The notes: a model not told the origin generated them from the letters alone. Positions 44,130 to 54,374 are shown, counted from the stretch's first letter. The stretch: DNA of 64,000 nucleotides from Lewinellaceae bacterium (GCA_020636005.1 JACJYR010000005.1:1-64000); one strand, 5' to 3'. A program made the numbers and translations.

Positions 44130-46682
44130 ATGAAAATAAGGTGTTGCCTTTCTATTTGCCTGATAATATTGGTGCTTCCCTCGCTCGAGGCGCAAGACAT
44201 TAAAGTCCTACTGAAAGGTCTGGACACTGCTCAGACCCCAAAGTCCAAAATTGAACAACTGGTAAAAATAGCGGACGCATACGCCGCCAAAAAAGACTTC
44301 CAGCACGCTCTGGAGTACCGGGCCAGGGCCTACAAATTGAACGACACGGAGAAGGCATACCCTTACAACGATGAAGTTCTGACGGGCGGTTTTAAGGAAA
44401 AAGTATTTGACATCATTTCGCTGGAGAACCTCAAACAGGCAATGGGCCCGCTGCCCAAAGACCTTGAGACGGCACCTTTCTTAAATCAGGTGGCTAAAAA
44501 TGTCATCAATTCTTTCAATTCCGAATATGCCATAGAGCTCGCAGAAAAAGCCCTGAACCTGAGCATCCGGTCGGGCGATAAGTTGCAGGAGGCGAGGTCC
44601 TATTTCTACATCGGAAATGCCTACGATGGCTTAAAGAATTTTAACGAGGCATTGCCAAACCTTTACAAGTCATACGAATTGGCTGCGATTGCAAAGGATA
44701 CGGTCGGCATCATCATGGGGCTGGTGAACTACGCAAGGGTCTGTACGCCTGTTTTTAAGCTGAAGGAAGCGGAAAGGGCATTCGGGCAAGCGCTCGATAT
44801 TGCCACCATTTATTCCGATAAAATTTGGCTCAATGAATGCCTTCGGAATTTGCGTGTACTGAGATATTACCAAGGGGATTTCCGTAAGGCACGGCAACTC
44901 GACAGTTCCATCCTGAAATTGGCCTATGAGCTAAGAGACACTGGTAAGATAGAAATGGCACGTTGGGACGAAGGGATGACCCTGCTCCACATGGGTAACT
45001 TCAGAGAGGCCCTGCCCCTGTTCCTTTCGAGTATGAAATCGGATGAAATGAGTAAAAGGTCGGCTGACATGCCTCAAATGTGTTTCTATGTCGGCCTTTC
45101 CTACCAAGAGGTGGGCAGCTATGATTCAGCGTTGGTTTATTTCCACAGGTCAATTGACTTTTCCCAGCAGTATAATAGCCCAATGTATCGTTTCCAATCA
45201 TTTCAGCAAATCACATTGGTGTACTTTGAAATGGGGGACACGGCCAAGGCGTTCGAATACGCTGACAGGGTCAATGGGGTCTTTCCACCCGAGCAGATTG
45301 AGAAAAACATTCATGTAAAATCTGAACATTACAAATGGCTGGCCACCTTCTTCGAACAAACAGGGCAACTGGACTCTGCTGCCGTTTATACCGAAAAACT
45401 GCTGGACATAGCGGAGAAAAACAACATGCAGTTAAGATTGGCAGGTATCCTGAGCGGATTGGGGGAACTGAACCTTAAAATGGGGAAAACGGAACTGGCC
45501 AAGGGACAGCTCGAAAGGTGCCTGGAACTGTCAAAGGAGTTAGGCATTCACCAGTTTGACTGCAAGGCCATGATATTCCTGTCCGAGCTGGCCATCGGCC
45601 AGGGCAGGTACCAACAGGCCATCAAATACCTTGACGAGAGCCTTGGGCTGGCCATCCAACTCAACCAGACCAATGTGCTCAAGGATATTTATGCCCATTT
45701 GGTAAAAGCCCACTCCAAAGTGGGCAATTTCAAGGAAGCGTTCGTGTACCAGACCAAACTGGTCAACCTAAAGGACAGCTTGTTGGGCTTTGAGCAAAAA
45801 GACCTCATAGCAAAGTACGATGCCATCTATCAGGTAAAGGAAAAAGGGCTGGAGAACGGTCGGCTACAACTCGAAAAGGAAAAGAAAGAACAGGAAGCAA
45901 AAAACCTGAAATACGGGCTTGCTGCCACTATCTTCGTCCTTGTTTTGCTGTCCCTTGCCGCATTTAACATTTATAAGATAGCCCAAAAGAACAGGCGGCT
46001 CGCCGACGAACTTGGTGCAGCGAACCAAGACCTCAAGTTGTTCAGTTACTCCCTCGCCCACGACATCCAGGGGTATATCACCGACGCCCTCAACTACTCC
46101 TTTTTTCTTGACGAGCCACCCGGTGCCCTGCGGCCTGAAAAGGAGCGGGAATTTATGTCCAAGTCCAGAAAAAAGGTGCAGGCATTGCGGGAATTCTGCA
46201 GTGACCTCATCAGCTATGCCCGCATGAGCACTGACGAACTGCCGCCTCAGGCAACCGACCTCAACGAGGTGCTGGCCGAAGTATGCGCCTCTCTTGAACA
46301 GCAGATAAACTCGGTAGGTGCGAAAATTGACATCCAAGAAGGACTGCCCAAGGTCACGGTGCACCATGCCCGCATGGTACAGCTCTTCTCCAACCTCATT
46401 GATAACGCCATCAAGTTCCACCGGGAGGACGAGACACTGGAAGTGGGGGTAACGTGCGAGCAAAAGGGCAACGATTTCCTGTTCACGGTTAGCGACAATG
46501 GGCAGGGCATCCCGCCGGAGCGGCAGGGGCGCATTTTCGACCTGTTCGTGAAGGGAAGTTCGGGCGGCTCGGGCATAGGGCTGGCGGTTTGCAAGCGGGT
46601 CGTGGAGGGTTATGGAGGTAAAATCTGGGTACAGTCTGAAGTGGGAAGTGGTACTCATTTCTATTTTACCTACCCGACCTAA
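44130..46682 (+). CDS. membrane-bound TPR sensor histidine kinase
   Basis: This 850-residue protein starts at Met 44130, chosen because it begins a typical signal peptide (charged MKIRCC, a hydrophobic run, cleavage near LEAQD). The periplasmic part (25-590) is TPR-like repeats, for example ARSYFYIGNAYDGLKNFNEALP and LGELNLKMGKTELAKGQLE. A coiled stretch and one membrane helix follow (near 592-615, AATIFVLVLLSLAAFNIY). The kinase core has the phospho-acceptor His near residue 644 in SYSLAHDIQGY, the N box NLIDNAIKFH, the G boxes VSDNGQGIPPE and GSGIGLAV. The domain is of the HisKA/HATPase type, not LytS. It is divergent from a LytTR regulator gene, its probable partner. The stimulus is unknown. 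Confidence 0.92.
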   Translation: MKIRCCLSICLIILVLPSLEAQDIKVLLKGLDTAQTPKSKIEQLVKIADAYAAKKDFQHALEYRARAYKLNDTEKAYPYNDEVLTGGFKEKVFDIISLENLKQAMGPLPKDLETAPFLNQVAKNVINSFNSEYAIELAEKALNLSIRSGDKLQEARSYFYIGNAYDGLKNFNEALPNLYKSYELAAIAKDTVGIIMGLVNYARVCTPVFKLKEAERAFGQALDIATIYSDKIWLNECLRNLRVLRYYQGDFRKARQLDSSILKLAYELRDTGKIEMARWDEGMTLLHMGNFREALPLFLSSMKSDEMSKRSADMPQMCFYVGLSYQEVGSYDSALVYFHRSIDFSQQYNSPMYRFQSFQQITLVYFEMGDTAKAFEYADRVNGVFPPEQIEKNIHVKSEHYKWLATFFEQTGQLDSAAVYTEKLLDIAEKNNMQLRLAGILSGLGELNLKMGKTELAKGQLERCLELSKELGIHQFDCKAMIFLSELAIGQGRYQQAIKYLDESLGLAIQLNQTNVLKDIYAHLVKAHSKVGNFKEAFVYQTKLVNLKDSLLGFEQKDLIAKYDAIYQVKEKGLENGRLQLEKEKKEQEAKNLKYGLAATIFVLVLLSLAAFNIYKIAQKNRRLADELGAANQDLKLFSYSLAHDIQGYITDALNYSFFLDEPPGALRPEKEREFMSKSRKKVQALREFCSDLISYARMSTDELPPQATDLNEVLAEVCASLEQQINSVGAKIDIQEGLPKVTVHHARMVQLFSNLIDNAIKFHREDETLEVGVTCEQKGNDFLFTVSDNGQGIPPERQGRIFDLFVKGSSGGSGIGLAVCKRVVEGYGGKIWVQSEVGSGTHFYFTYPT

Positions 46683-46765
46683 AAGTCGATAAAAAATGCA
46701 AAAAGAATAGTTCGTTGGAAAGTTTCGTTTTTGAGAAAATAGGAGATAGTTTTGAATTACACTCC

Positions 46766-46799
46766 TCCGCCCAACTTTAAGGGCGGAATTTCAATTTTT
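46766..46799 (+). terminator. likely terminator after the TPR kinase gene
   Basis: TCCGCCC (46766-46772) pairs with GGGCGGA (46781-46787) over an eight-base loop, and a T-rich stretch ending in TTTTT follows after a short spacer. Confidence 0.5.
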
Positions 46800-46826
46800 G
46801 AGTAAATAACGCACCGCAAATCATCC

Positions 46827-46965
46827 TCACAGCCTGTATCCATCCCCCACAGTCAGCAGAGAAGCACTTAGGCCAACCTCACCGAATACACTCCACTTTT
46901 TGGCCAATGCATAGCGCCCGCCGACGAATGCCGAATAGATGCCTTTTGCCAATGCCAGTTGTGCA
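46827..46965 (-). pseudogene. 3' remnant of an outer-membrane beta-barrel gene
   Basis: On the minus strand the last 40-45 codons before the stop at 46827 read IYSAFVGGRYALAKKWSVF, then further strand residues ending GDGYRL. These are two or three closing strands of an outer-membrane barrel with the usual C-terminal aromatic position. Further upstream in the same frame the sequence no longer resembles a barrel and overlaps a plus-strand adhesin piece. Only the tail of the gene survives. The exact break, somewhere near 46940-46985, is uncertain. Confidence 0.5.
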
Positions 46966-47670
46966 GAGATAAAGACCAACGCCAATTTGCAAGTGAGTTG
47001 CAATGCCGCCGGGGGTACCCAATTTGGGCAGGAATGCGACAAACCGACCGGGGCTACCAGGGGCACCATTTACAAAAACCAAGGTGGCGGCTGCGGAAAT
47101 ATCAGCCCCAACCGGTTCGTGGGATACACCCCGGAAAATGCGCTGGTGCCTGTGGTGGCGGGCAATACCTATGTGCTGATGGTAGCCAACTGGACAGGTT
47201 CAACCTACGGCTATACGATTGATTTTGGGATTTCCAACGTGGGCATTTTCGACTTCCAAAGCCCCGAAGTGGCGGAAGTCAATTTCCCGGAGGGCTGTGC
47301 TGACGATGAAATCGTAATACGTTTTACCGAAAATATTGACTGCTCAACTGTCGCCGCTGGCAACCTGCAACTCAGTGGTCCCGGCGGCCCATACACCTTT
47401 ACCATCAGCTCAGCCATTTGCGACCTGGGCGGGCTTTACGACCGGGAATTTACGCTCGTCACCAATCCGCCCATCAGCCAGTCCGGCACTTACATCCTGA
47501 CCCTTTGCTGTGTGGCGGATGCCTGTGGCAACCAATTGGCCACGCAAGAATTCACATTCGACGTTGAAATTTCGGAAACACCAAATGTTGACCTCGGCCC
47601 CGACCTTACCCTTTGCGAAGGTGAAACGGCCAGTTTTGACGTAACCAACGACCAGGCTCCCTATCTCTAA
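46939..47670 (+). pseudogene. internal fragment of a T9SS-type surface protein
   Basis: About 243 codons without signal peptide or sorting domain. The start has NANLQVSCNAAGGTQFGQEC and GYTPENALVPVVAGNTYVLMVAN, a pattern of the opening domains in large CHU_C/type B proteins. It is followed by an Ig-like domain resembling bacterial Big_5 (IVIRFTENIDCSTVAAGNLQL) and the beginning of a further module (VDLGPDLTLCEGE) broken off at DQAPYL. Complete relatives would have many more modules and a C-terminal sorting domain. It begins over the tail of a barrel gene on the other strand, so both ends look like rearrangement points. Expression is doubtful. Confidence 0.65.
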
Positions 47671-47685
47671 CTGAACCGGGAAAAC

Positions 47686-48924
47686 ATGAATATCCCTCTG
47701 CCAAATCAGGACAGGAAGAGGCGGTGGTTTATTTTGTTCTGGACATTCGGTGGGCTGGCGGGCCTGGTCACATTACTTTTGCTCATTTTCAACCAACCTA
47801 AAAATGAAAACTCTGACAAGGGCGGACAACTGACAGCCAAAAGACCATCCCTTGAACACAAAGGAGAAAAGGATAGCAAGGCAAATGGGCAACCAGCAGA
47901 GGCAACCCTAACAACTCCCCCAAATGACAAATTCCACGAAAATGAGCCTGAAATCTCTAAAATCCTACCAGGCTTACCGCAAGCTGGGACTGCCACTAAT
48001 CTACAAAAAGGCAAAACTGAAAAACCAGTAGCGATAGTCCATCGGACTGATGCTGATTTTGCAAATGAAAAGGGTTTGCCTGAAAATGAAAGCTCACCAG
48101 TATCTGGCGCTACAACGCCGTTGACCTCTTTTGAAATCAATGCATCGGCTCCAAATGAAGAAACATCAATTGAAAAATTAAAGACCCCAGAATTGGCATT
48201 TTTAGACATCGCAACGACCATTCCGATACTGCCCTACCCCACCTCCGACCAACCAGCCGAAAACCTGACGCCAGAAAAGCAAGTCAAAGGAAAAATCAAA
48301 TTGATGCTGGCTTTTGGTGCCAACCGGACGAGCGCCAATTATAGTTCCGGCAACCAATTGGCAGCAGTAAAAACAGCCAACGGTATGGCTATCGGCAAAA
48401 TCGCCCAAATAGGCTTGCAACTGCCGCTGAAGAAAAATTATTTCCTCTCCACCGGACTGACCTATCAGAAGCTGCACACCACTTTCGCTTACAGCGAAGA
48501 CCTGGGATATGTGGACAATGTCGCCGCCCTCCACCGGATTTACCGCACCAAGCATATTTACCACAACAATTTTTTTGAGTTTGCGGAGCTGAATATCGGG
48601 GCAGGCAAAAAACTCTATTTCGGGGAAAACTGGGGCTCGCAAATTACCGTGCTTATCAACCCCAGTTACAAGCTAAAATCAACGGGGAGGACGCTTGACG
48701 AAAATTCGGCGGTCGTCTATATCGAAGATTTTGATGCAGGCCAAAAATGGTTTTTGAATGCGGGTATCGGCGTTGACCTGTTTTTTGACACCCGGTTTGG
48801 CGGGTTGGTACTTGGCGCCGGGCTGAACCAGTCGCTGTCCAAAATCAAGCTGCTCAACGATTCAGACCTGAAAATGCAGCCCCGTTCCGTTCAATTCAGG
48901 ATGGGGGTTACAAGAGATTTTTGA
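47686..48924 (+). CDS. membrane-anchored outer-membrane-barrel-like protein, possibly 5' truncated
   Basis: This 412-residue protein has a basic segment and one membrane helix (about 12-35, RRWFILFWTFGGLAGLV), a polar Lys/Glu/Pro-rich linker (36-200) and a C-terminal beta-strand domain. That domain shows barrel-type strands (IGLQLPLKKNYFLSTGLTYQ, FLNAGIGVDLFFDTRFGGLV) and ends VQFRMGVTRDF with a terminal Phe. Related Bacteroidota proteins usually carry 30-60 residues before the membrane helix. Here only about 11 are present, the frame meets a stop six codons upstream, and a gene remnant ends right there, so the 5' end may have been lost. The function is unknown; such proteins often accompany ECF sigma genes, but none is present. 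Confidence 0.6.
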   Translation: MNIPLPNQDRKRRWFILFWTFGGLAGLVTLLLLIFNQPKNENSDKGGQLTAKRPSLEHKGEKDSKANGQPAEATLTTPPNDKFHENEPEISKILPGLPQAGTATNLQKGKTEKPVAIVHRTDADFANEKGLPENESSPVSGATTPLTSFEINASAPNEETSIEKLKTPELAFLDIATTIPILPYPTSDQPAENLTPEKQVKGKIKLMLAFGANRTSANYSSGNQLAAVKTANGMAIGKIAQIGLQLPLKKNYFLSTGLTYQKLHTTFAYSEDLGYVDNVAALHRIYRTKHIYHNNFFEFAELNIGAGKKLYFGENWGSQITVLINPSYKLKSTGRTLDENSAVVYIEDFDAGQKWFLNAGIGVDLFFDTRFGGLVLGAGLNQSLSKIKLLNDSDLKMQPRSVQFRMGVTRDF

Positions 48925-49410
48925 TGAGAATTTTGGCTTATCAACAGGTTGGGATGCATTAAATTGAGTAATAAGTGAGTTTTGGCTAATCCCTATAACC
49001 TTTTCGAACGGGGTTGTTTGGGTTTTCGCTCATCTGTAAGCACCCTATTTGTACTTAATATCTGCCAAATTGTCGTTTGTTACAATATACTGCACTTCCT
49101 GTCAATCACCTCCTTGCACCTGATGGCTTTACCCTTACTTTGCATCCAGAATGCGTCTTGCCAGAAAGTTGATTTTTCTCCCTTCTCTTCTTAAAAAGTT
49201 AGTCTTACTCAAACAAATAATTTAGGAAAGTCTGGCCATTTTCATGTACTTGATTTTGGCCAACGCTGTTTATCGTGATTGAATACTAAGCTAATTTCCC
49301 TCTTCTGAAGATGGTCTTATTCAAAGGTATCTGAAATCAAATCCGGTCATTATGATCCCCCTATGTGGCCGGTTTCTTTTAATACAATTTTTAACCAAAA
49401 CTTTACATCT
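48925..49410. other. intergenic region upstream of the Cys/Asp-rich repeat protein
   Basis: About 486 bases. A 70-codon frame at 48982-49194 shows no domain or natural composition and is not called. A CCGG...CCGG dyad lies near 49345-49372, and AT-rich sequence precedes the start at 49411. No strong promoter or terminator is evident. Confidence 0.5.
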
Positions 49411-52400
49411 ATGAACAAGCATTCATTGACTCCTTCAATGGAGGTGCCATCTTTTTGTGCCAATCTAAAGGTACTTTTGATGGGCATCTTCTTCTTATTT
49501 GCTGCGCAGGCAAACCTGAGCGCCCAGTGCGAGACCTGCTGCAACGGCAGCAAGCCAAAGACCCTGACCCTGCTCTACAACGGCAAATCCTGCTCCGAGA
49601 CCGTGACCTGCCAGGCATCAGGCAAGTGGTCGTGCAGCGGGGGCGGGCCCAACAACGCATCCAGCGTTTACATCACCGCCTCCAAGAACTCCAACGGCTC
49701 CGGCGGCACCTACTTCGCCGGCAGCGTCGCACTGAACGCACCGTTCACCGTCAATTCGGCAACGGGCGGCTCCAACACCTTTCCTGCCAACACCTATTTC
49801 AGGATTTTCAGCAGCCAGGGCGGCACCCTGCTGCAAACGGTCGGCATCCACACCTCTTGCTCCACGCCGCTCGTGACAGGCGACCAATTGGGGGCCTTAA
49901 TGATAAACAATATCATCTTGGCGGACAATACAAACTGTGGACCGCCACCAACACCGTGTACTGCCACCTTTACCAATCAAGGCACCGAAACGGTGCGTTT
50001 GTGGCAATATTTCGGGAACAACCAGTGGAGCAGCACCTTTACTACCATCCAACCCGGCGCCACCCACACCCAGCAGGTCGGCGATGGCCAGGTCTGGGAA
50101 ATCTGGAACCTGGCGGACAACACAAAATTTGCCACCTTCACCATTGACTGCAACGGGAACACGGATTACTGTTTCACCCAAAGCGGCCCTACCAGTTGTA
50201 CCCCACCTGAAACATGCCCGGTGCCGGTCATCAACGCCCCGGGCCAACAAATCTGCCCAGGGGTGCCGGTCACGTTTTCAGCTCAGGATTTAGGTTTTCC
50301 TTGTTTGACTTATACATGGAATTTTGGCAGCAATGCCACGCCTTCAACTGCAACAGGATTGGGTCCCATCTCAGTCGTGTTTTCCAGTGCCGGCAACGTC
50401 AATGTCAGCCTGACTGCAGCAAACAACTGTCAATATGTACCACCACCAAACCCACCTGTAGTATTTGGCTGCTGCGACCAGGACGAGCGCGGCGAGCATG
50501 ACCACCCGCACAAGCTGATACTGGAATACGTGGGCTCTGGTTCGCCAAATGTTATTTTTAGAGGCACTGATGGCCCCAGTTTTACTTTCTTTAGCGGCCA
50601 GGTTTCAAACGGCAGCGTGTTCGTGGTGGACGGAACGGGCCATACCGACAAGCACGGCGAAGTGAACAGGTTGGACACCGACACTGAATTCCAGGTGGGC
50701 AGTGGCTCATTCAAAAAGGTTCATACCTCCTGTTCGCAGGACATTTCCCCAGGCTTTGGAATATCAAACAGTGGCGCCCTGATACAAAACGGGACAAGTT
50801 CCAACTCTGTGTTCATCGTGCGGGGTGTCGTCATGCTCAACACGGGCAGCAGTTCAAGCATCTACTGCGAAGAGGGCATCACTGAGCCGGGCGGCGGCGG
50901 CGGCAGTGGTATAGGCACTTCGGTCTGTGGTGCCCAGTGTTTTGATTGTGAGGAGTCGGTGACCATCACTATCCCGGTACAAGTATGTGACCCATGCCTT
51001 GGCCAAGGCGGCGACTCCGACGGCGACGGCGTGTGCAACAACCAGGACTGCCAGCCGAACAACCCGGCATTCCCCGCAACGCCCGGTACACCCTGCAACG
51101 ACGGCAACCCGAACACCAACAACGATGTGATTCAGGCGGACGGTTGCTCCTGCGCTGGAACCCTTTTGCCATGCGTCAACCAGGGCGGCGACAGTGACGG
51201 AGACGGTGTGTGCAACAACCAGGACTGCGCACCCAACAACCCGAACCTGCCCACCACCCCTGGCACCGCCTGCAACGATGGCAATGCCAATACCACCAAC
51301 GACGTGATTCAGGCCGACGGCTGCTCCTGCGCAGGCACGCCCGTGGTGTGCAACCTCTCGGCCACGTTCACCGTGCCGAACGGCTGCCTCACCAACTCCT
51401 TCCTGTTGTTTGCAGATGCCAACGACCCCTATTTCCCGCCAAACAACCCACTGTACACCTATTCCTATGTCATCCAACCGCAAAGCTCGGTGGCGGGCAT
51501 CTCTACCGTTGACCCCCGTTCGGTCACTGTGACCTTCAACTCGCCCGGATTGAAAACGGTAACGGCCACCATTACCAACCCCGCTGTTCCAAACTGCCAA
51601 ATCGTAAAGGTTGCGACATTCACCGTGAGCGACTGTAGCCCCTGTGCCAACCTCGGCGGCGATAGCGACGGTGACGGTGTCTGCAACAACCAGGACTGCG
51701 CACCCAACAACCCAAACCTGCCCACCACGCCCGGCACGGCCTGCAACGACGGCAACCCGAACACCACCAACGATGTCATACAAGCCGATGGTTGTACCTG
51801 TGCGGGCACCCTCAACCCCTGCGCCAACCAGGGCGGCGACTCCGACGGCGACGGCGTCTGCAACAACCAGGACTGCAAGCCTTTCGACCCGTTTTATCCA
51901 ACCACACCGGGTACGCCCTGCAACGATGGCAACCAGAACACCACCAATGATGTGGTACAGGCGGATGGGTGCTCCTGCGCCGGAACGCCCAACAACACGC
52001 CTGACTGCGTGAACGGCATCAACATCAGCACCGCAAACGGCAAAATCACCGTGACCGGGCTGGACGGTGCGCCGGTATCGTCGCTGCAAATCTTCAGCAG
52101 CACCTGGCAGCCCATTTTCAACTGCTTCGCAAACTGTGGCGCTTCGCAAATGGTGACCGTACCTGCCGGAACTTACTACGTTTACGCAAAATACTACACG
52201 GCTGGATACAGCCTGATTTGTGAAAAACAGGCCACCGTGACCGTGGGCGGGAGCTGCCCCGACGCAGACAACGACGGAACCTGCGATGCAAACGACTGCC
52301 AGCCGAACAACCCGGCCTACCCGGCCACGCCAGGTACGCCCTGCAACGACGGCAACCCGAACACCACCAACGACGTGGTACAGGCCGACGGCTGCTCCTG

Positions 52401-54063
52401 CGCAGGTACGCCAACCAACCCGTGCGCCAACCAGGGCGGCGACTCCGACGGCGACGGCGTCTGCAACAACCAGGACTGCCAGCCGAACAACCCGGCATAT
52501 CCGGCCACGCCCGGTACGCCCTGCAACGACGGCAACCCGAACACCGCCAACGACGTGGTGCAGGCCGACGGTTGCTCCTGCGCAGGCACGCCGTCAGGCA
52601 CACCTGACTGCGTGAACGGCATCGGAATCACCGCTGGCAACGGCACCATCAACGTGACCGGCCTCGACGGGGCACCTGTTTCCTCGCTCCAGGTGTTCAG
52701 CGCCACCTGGCAGCCCATTTTCAACTGCTTCGCCAACTGCGGCGCTTCGCAGAGCATTCCTGTACCTGCTGGTACTTACTATGTTTATGCAAAATACTAC
52801 ACGGCAGGCTACAGCCTCATTTGTGAAAAACAACTGACCATCACTGTGGGGGGAAACCCTGTTTGCGACAACGTGACCAACGGGGGCAGCATCGGCTTCG
52901 GGACTGGCTGTACAGCCTCGGCCCAGTATTGCCCGAACACAGGCTCGGCGCCGGCAATCAATTCTTGCACCGCACCGTCCGGCGGTACCGGCAACCTGGA
53001 AATAGTCTGGCTGAAGAGCACTACCTCCTGCTCTGCCCCTACCACATCTGCAGCCGAAATCGCAGCGGGGCTCGACCCCCACTGGACGATGATACCAGGG
53101 GCAACAGGACTGAGCTACCAGCCGGGCAACGTCACCCAGCAGACCTGTTTCCTCCGCTGCTCACGCCGGGCAGGCTGTCCGAACTTCATCGAGTCGAATA
53201 TTATCACACTCGGCATCTCCAGCAATTGCGGCGGAGGTACTGGCAACCCGAACTGTGCCAACATCAGCATCACCACCGGCAACGGGAGCATCACCGTGAG
53301 CGGACTGGACGGCGCACCCATCACTTCCGTACAGATATTTAGCGCCGCCTGGCAGACGGAGCACAACTGCTTTGCCAATTGCCAAAGCCCGGTGGCCACC
53401 TACCCGGTGCCGGCAGGTGCGCACTACGTGTATGTGAAGTATTACTCTGCTCAGTACCAGTTGATTTGCGAGGTGAACCAGACGGTCAACGTGACACAGA
53501 ACCTTGTGGGCAGCCAGTCTGAAAACTTCCAGTTCGAGGCCATCAAGCACCTGGAACACGTAGAACTCGCCTGGCTGCACAAGGGCGACTACAAGGTGGA
53601 CGAGTACATCCTTGAGCGCTCCGCAGACGGGCAGGGTTTCGAGGAAATCTACGAATTGCCATCCGAAAAGGACGCTTCCGCAGATTTGTACCAAGGATAC
53701 GACCTAGAACCGCTGACAGGCATGAACCACTACCGGGTGAAGATGCTGAACGAGGATGGCACCGTGGGCTACTCGGAAGTGAAGGTGGTGGAATACGAAG
53801 ACCTGGTTGACTTCGTACTGTTCCCCAACCCGGCGAACCAGTTCACGACCATCAACCTGGAGAGCATCGTGGGCTACAAGGACGTGGACATCCACATCTA
53901 CAACAACCTGGGCTTGCGCCTAAAGCACTTCCACCTTGACGAGGTGTGGGGCAAATACTACCAGATGGATCTACGGGAACTGAATGAGGGCCACTACTCT
54001 GTCTGGGTGAACATACCTGGACGCAGGCCGAGGACGGTACAGTTGGTCATCGGAAGACTGTGA
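49411..54063 (+). CDS. secreted 1550-residue protein with calcium-type repeats and type A T9SS sorting domain
   Basis: The start at 49411 begins a long signal peptide (hydrophobic core LLMGIFFLFAAQ, end near LSAQC). Residues about 38-180 (CCNGSKPKTLTLLYNG...) and a second module near 380-480 (PHKLILEYVGSGSPN) are related beta domains of the DUF7467-like kind. A PKD-like segment lies near 285-350. Six repeats of 55-60 residues follow, each with DSDGDGVCNNQDC and TPCNDGNPNTTND, Asp/Cys-rich like thrombospondin type 3 calcium loops. They alternate with three copies of a GLDGAPVSSLQIFSATWQ module. The last 80 residues (VLFPNPANQFTTINLES ... GHYSVWVNIPG) form a type A sorting domain, so the protein should be exported by T9SS and anchored or released at the surface. 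Its ligand is unknown. Confidence 0.9.
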   Translation: MNKHSLTPSMEVPSFCANLKVLLMGIFFLFAAQANLSAQCETCCNGSKPKTLTLLYNGKSCSETVTCQASGKWSCSGGGPNNASSVYITASKNSNGSGGTYFAGSVALNAPFTVNSATGGSNTFPANTYFRIFSSQGGTLLQTVGIHTSCSTPLVTGDQLGALMINNIILADNTNCGPPPTPCTATFTNQGTETVRLWQYFGNNQWSSTFTTIQPGATHTQQVGDGQVWEIWNLADNTKFATFTIDCNGNTDYCFTQSGPTSCTPPETCPVPVINAPGQQICPGVPVTFSAQDLGFPCLTYTWNFGSNATPSTATGLGPISVVFSSAGNVNVSLTAANNCQYVPPPNPPVVFGCCDQDERGEHDHPHKLILEYVGSGSPNVIFRGTDGPSFTFFSGQVSNGSVFVVDGTGHTDKHGEVNRLDTDTEFQVGSGSFKKVHTSCSQDISPGFGISNSGALIQNGTSSNSVFIVRGVVMLNTGSSSSIYCEEGITEPGGGGGSGIGTSVCGAQCFDCEESVTITIPVQVCDPCLGQGGDSDGDGVCNNQDCQPNNPAFPATPGTPCNDGNPNTNNDVIQADGCSCAGTLLPCVNQGGDSDGDGVCNNQDCAPNNPNLPTTPGTACNDGNANTTNDVIQADGCSCAGTPVVCNLSATFTVPNGCLTNSFLLFADANDPYFPPNNPLYTYSYVIQPQSSVAGISTVDPRSVTVTFNSPGLKTVTATITNPAVPNCQIVKVATFTVSDCSPCANLGGDSDGDGVCNNQDCAPNNPNLPTTPGTACNDGNPNTTNDVIQADGCTCAGTLNPCANQGGDSDGDGVCNNQDCKPFDPFYPTTPGTPCNDGNQNTTNDVVQADGCSCAGTPNNTPDCVNGINISTANGKITVTGLDGAPVSSLQIFSSTWQPIFNCFANCGASQMVTVPAGTYYVYAKYYTAGYSLICEKQATVTVGGSCPDADNDGTCDANDCQPNNPAYPATPGTPCNDGNPNTTNDVVQADGCSCAGTPTNPCANQGGDSDGDGVCNNQDCQPNNPAYPATPGTPCNDGNPNTANDVVQADGCSCAGTPSGTPDCVNGIGITAGNGTINVTGLDGAPVSSLQVFSATWQPIFNCFANCGASQSIPVPAGTYYVYAKYYTAGYSLICEKQLTITVGGNPVCDNVTNGGSIGFGTGCTASAQYCPNTGSAPAINSCTAPSGGTGNLEIVWLKSTTSCSAPTTSAAEIAAGLDPHWTMIPGATGLSYQPGNVTQQTCFLRCSRRAGCPNFIESNIITLGISSNCGGGTGNPNCANISITTGNGSITVSGLDGAPITSVQIFSAAWQTEHNCFANCQSPVATYPVPAGAHYVYVKYYSAQYQLICEVNQTVNVTQNLVGSQSENFQFEAIKHLEHVELAWLHKGDYKVDEYILERSADGQGFEEIYELPSEKDASADLYQGYDLEPLTGMNHYRVKMLNEDGTVGYSEVKVVEYEDLVDFVLFPNPANQFTTINLESIVGYKDVDIHIYNNLGLRLKHFHLDEVWGKYYQMDLRELNEGHYSVWVNIPGRRPRTVQLVIGRL
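50992..52605 (+). repeat. six Cys/Asp-rich repeats in the type A protein gene
   Basis: Six units start near 50992, 51172, 51640, 51820, 52252 and 52420, each encoding CxxQGGDSDGDGVCNNQDC-like and NDGNPNTTNDVxQADGC segments. Adjacent units are about 170-180 bases apart, and one unit (52252) lacks part of the opening. DNA identity between some units is very high over 100 bases or more, so the array is prone to unequal exchange. Confidence 0.85.
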
Positions 54064-54127
54064 CATTACTGTAATGTTGTTCATAGTGATTGTCGGGCAG
54101 CCCTGATGGGCTGCCCGCTTTTTTTTT
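54064..54127 (+). terminator. terminator after the type A protein gene, with upstream dyad
   Basis: CGGGCAGCCC (54094-54103) and GGGCTGCCCG (54108-54117) form a perfect 10-bp stem with a TGAT loop, followed by nine T. A dyad CATTAC-T-GTAATG (54064-54076) and TCATAGTG (54081-54088) lie just upstream, starting right at the stop codon of the gene. Confidence 0.9.
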
Positions 54128-54374
54128 GTAACAGTCAAACAGGTTGCCCGAACGTACGCCTGATTTCACGTTTGGGAGGCCAAAATGCCAATAACAATGG
54201 CCATTTTCAATTTCCAAATCGCTGAACTCAGTGGGAAGGGCGCTAAAGTGAAATTTGGGCATTTTGTCCAGTCATTGGCTCCCGGACGGGAGTTCGGGAG
54301 CACTGTGGGCATTACCTCCCAAACAATTTCTTCCTCAAAACTTAAGTTTCGACCCTTTATTCATTAGATGCCCC

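Noticed and set aside
46939..47670. Complete small secreted protein
   Set aside because: It has no signal peptide, begins in sequence shared with a barrel-gene tail, and breaks off inside an Ig-like module. It is better described as a remnant.
48982..49194. 70-codon frame upstream of the type A protein
   Set aside because: Hydrophobic but without signal-peptide layout, promoter or recognisable family; it is probably AT-rich intergenic noise.
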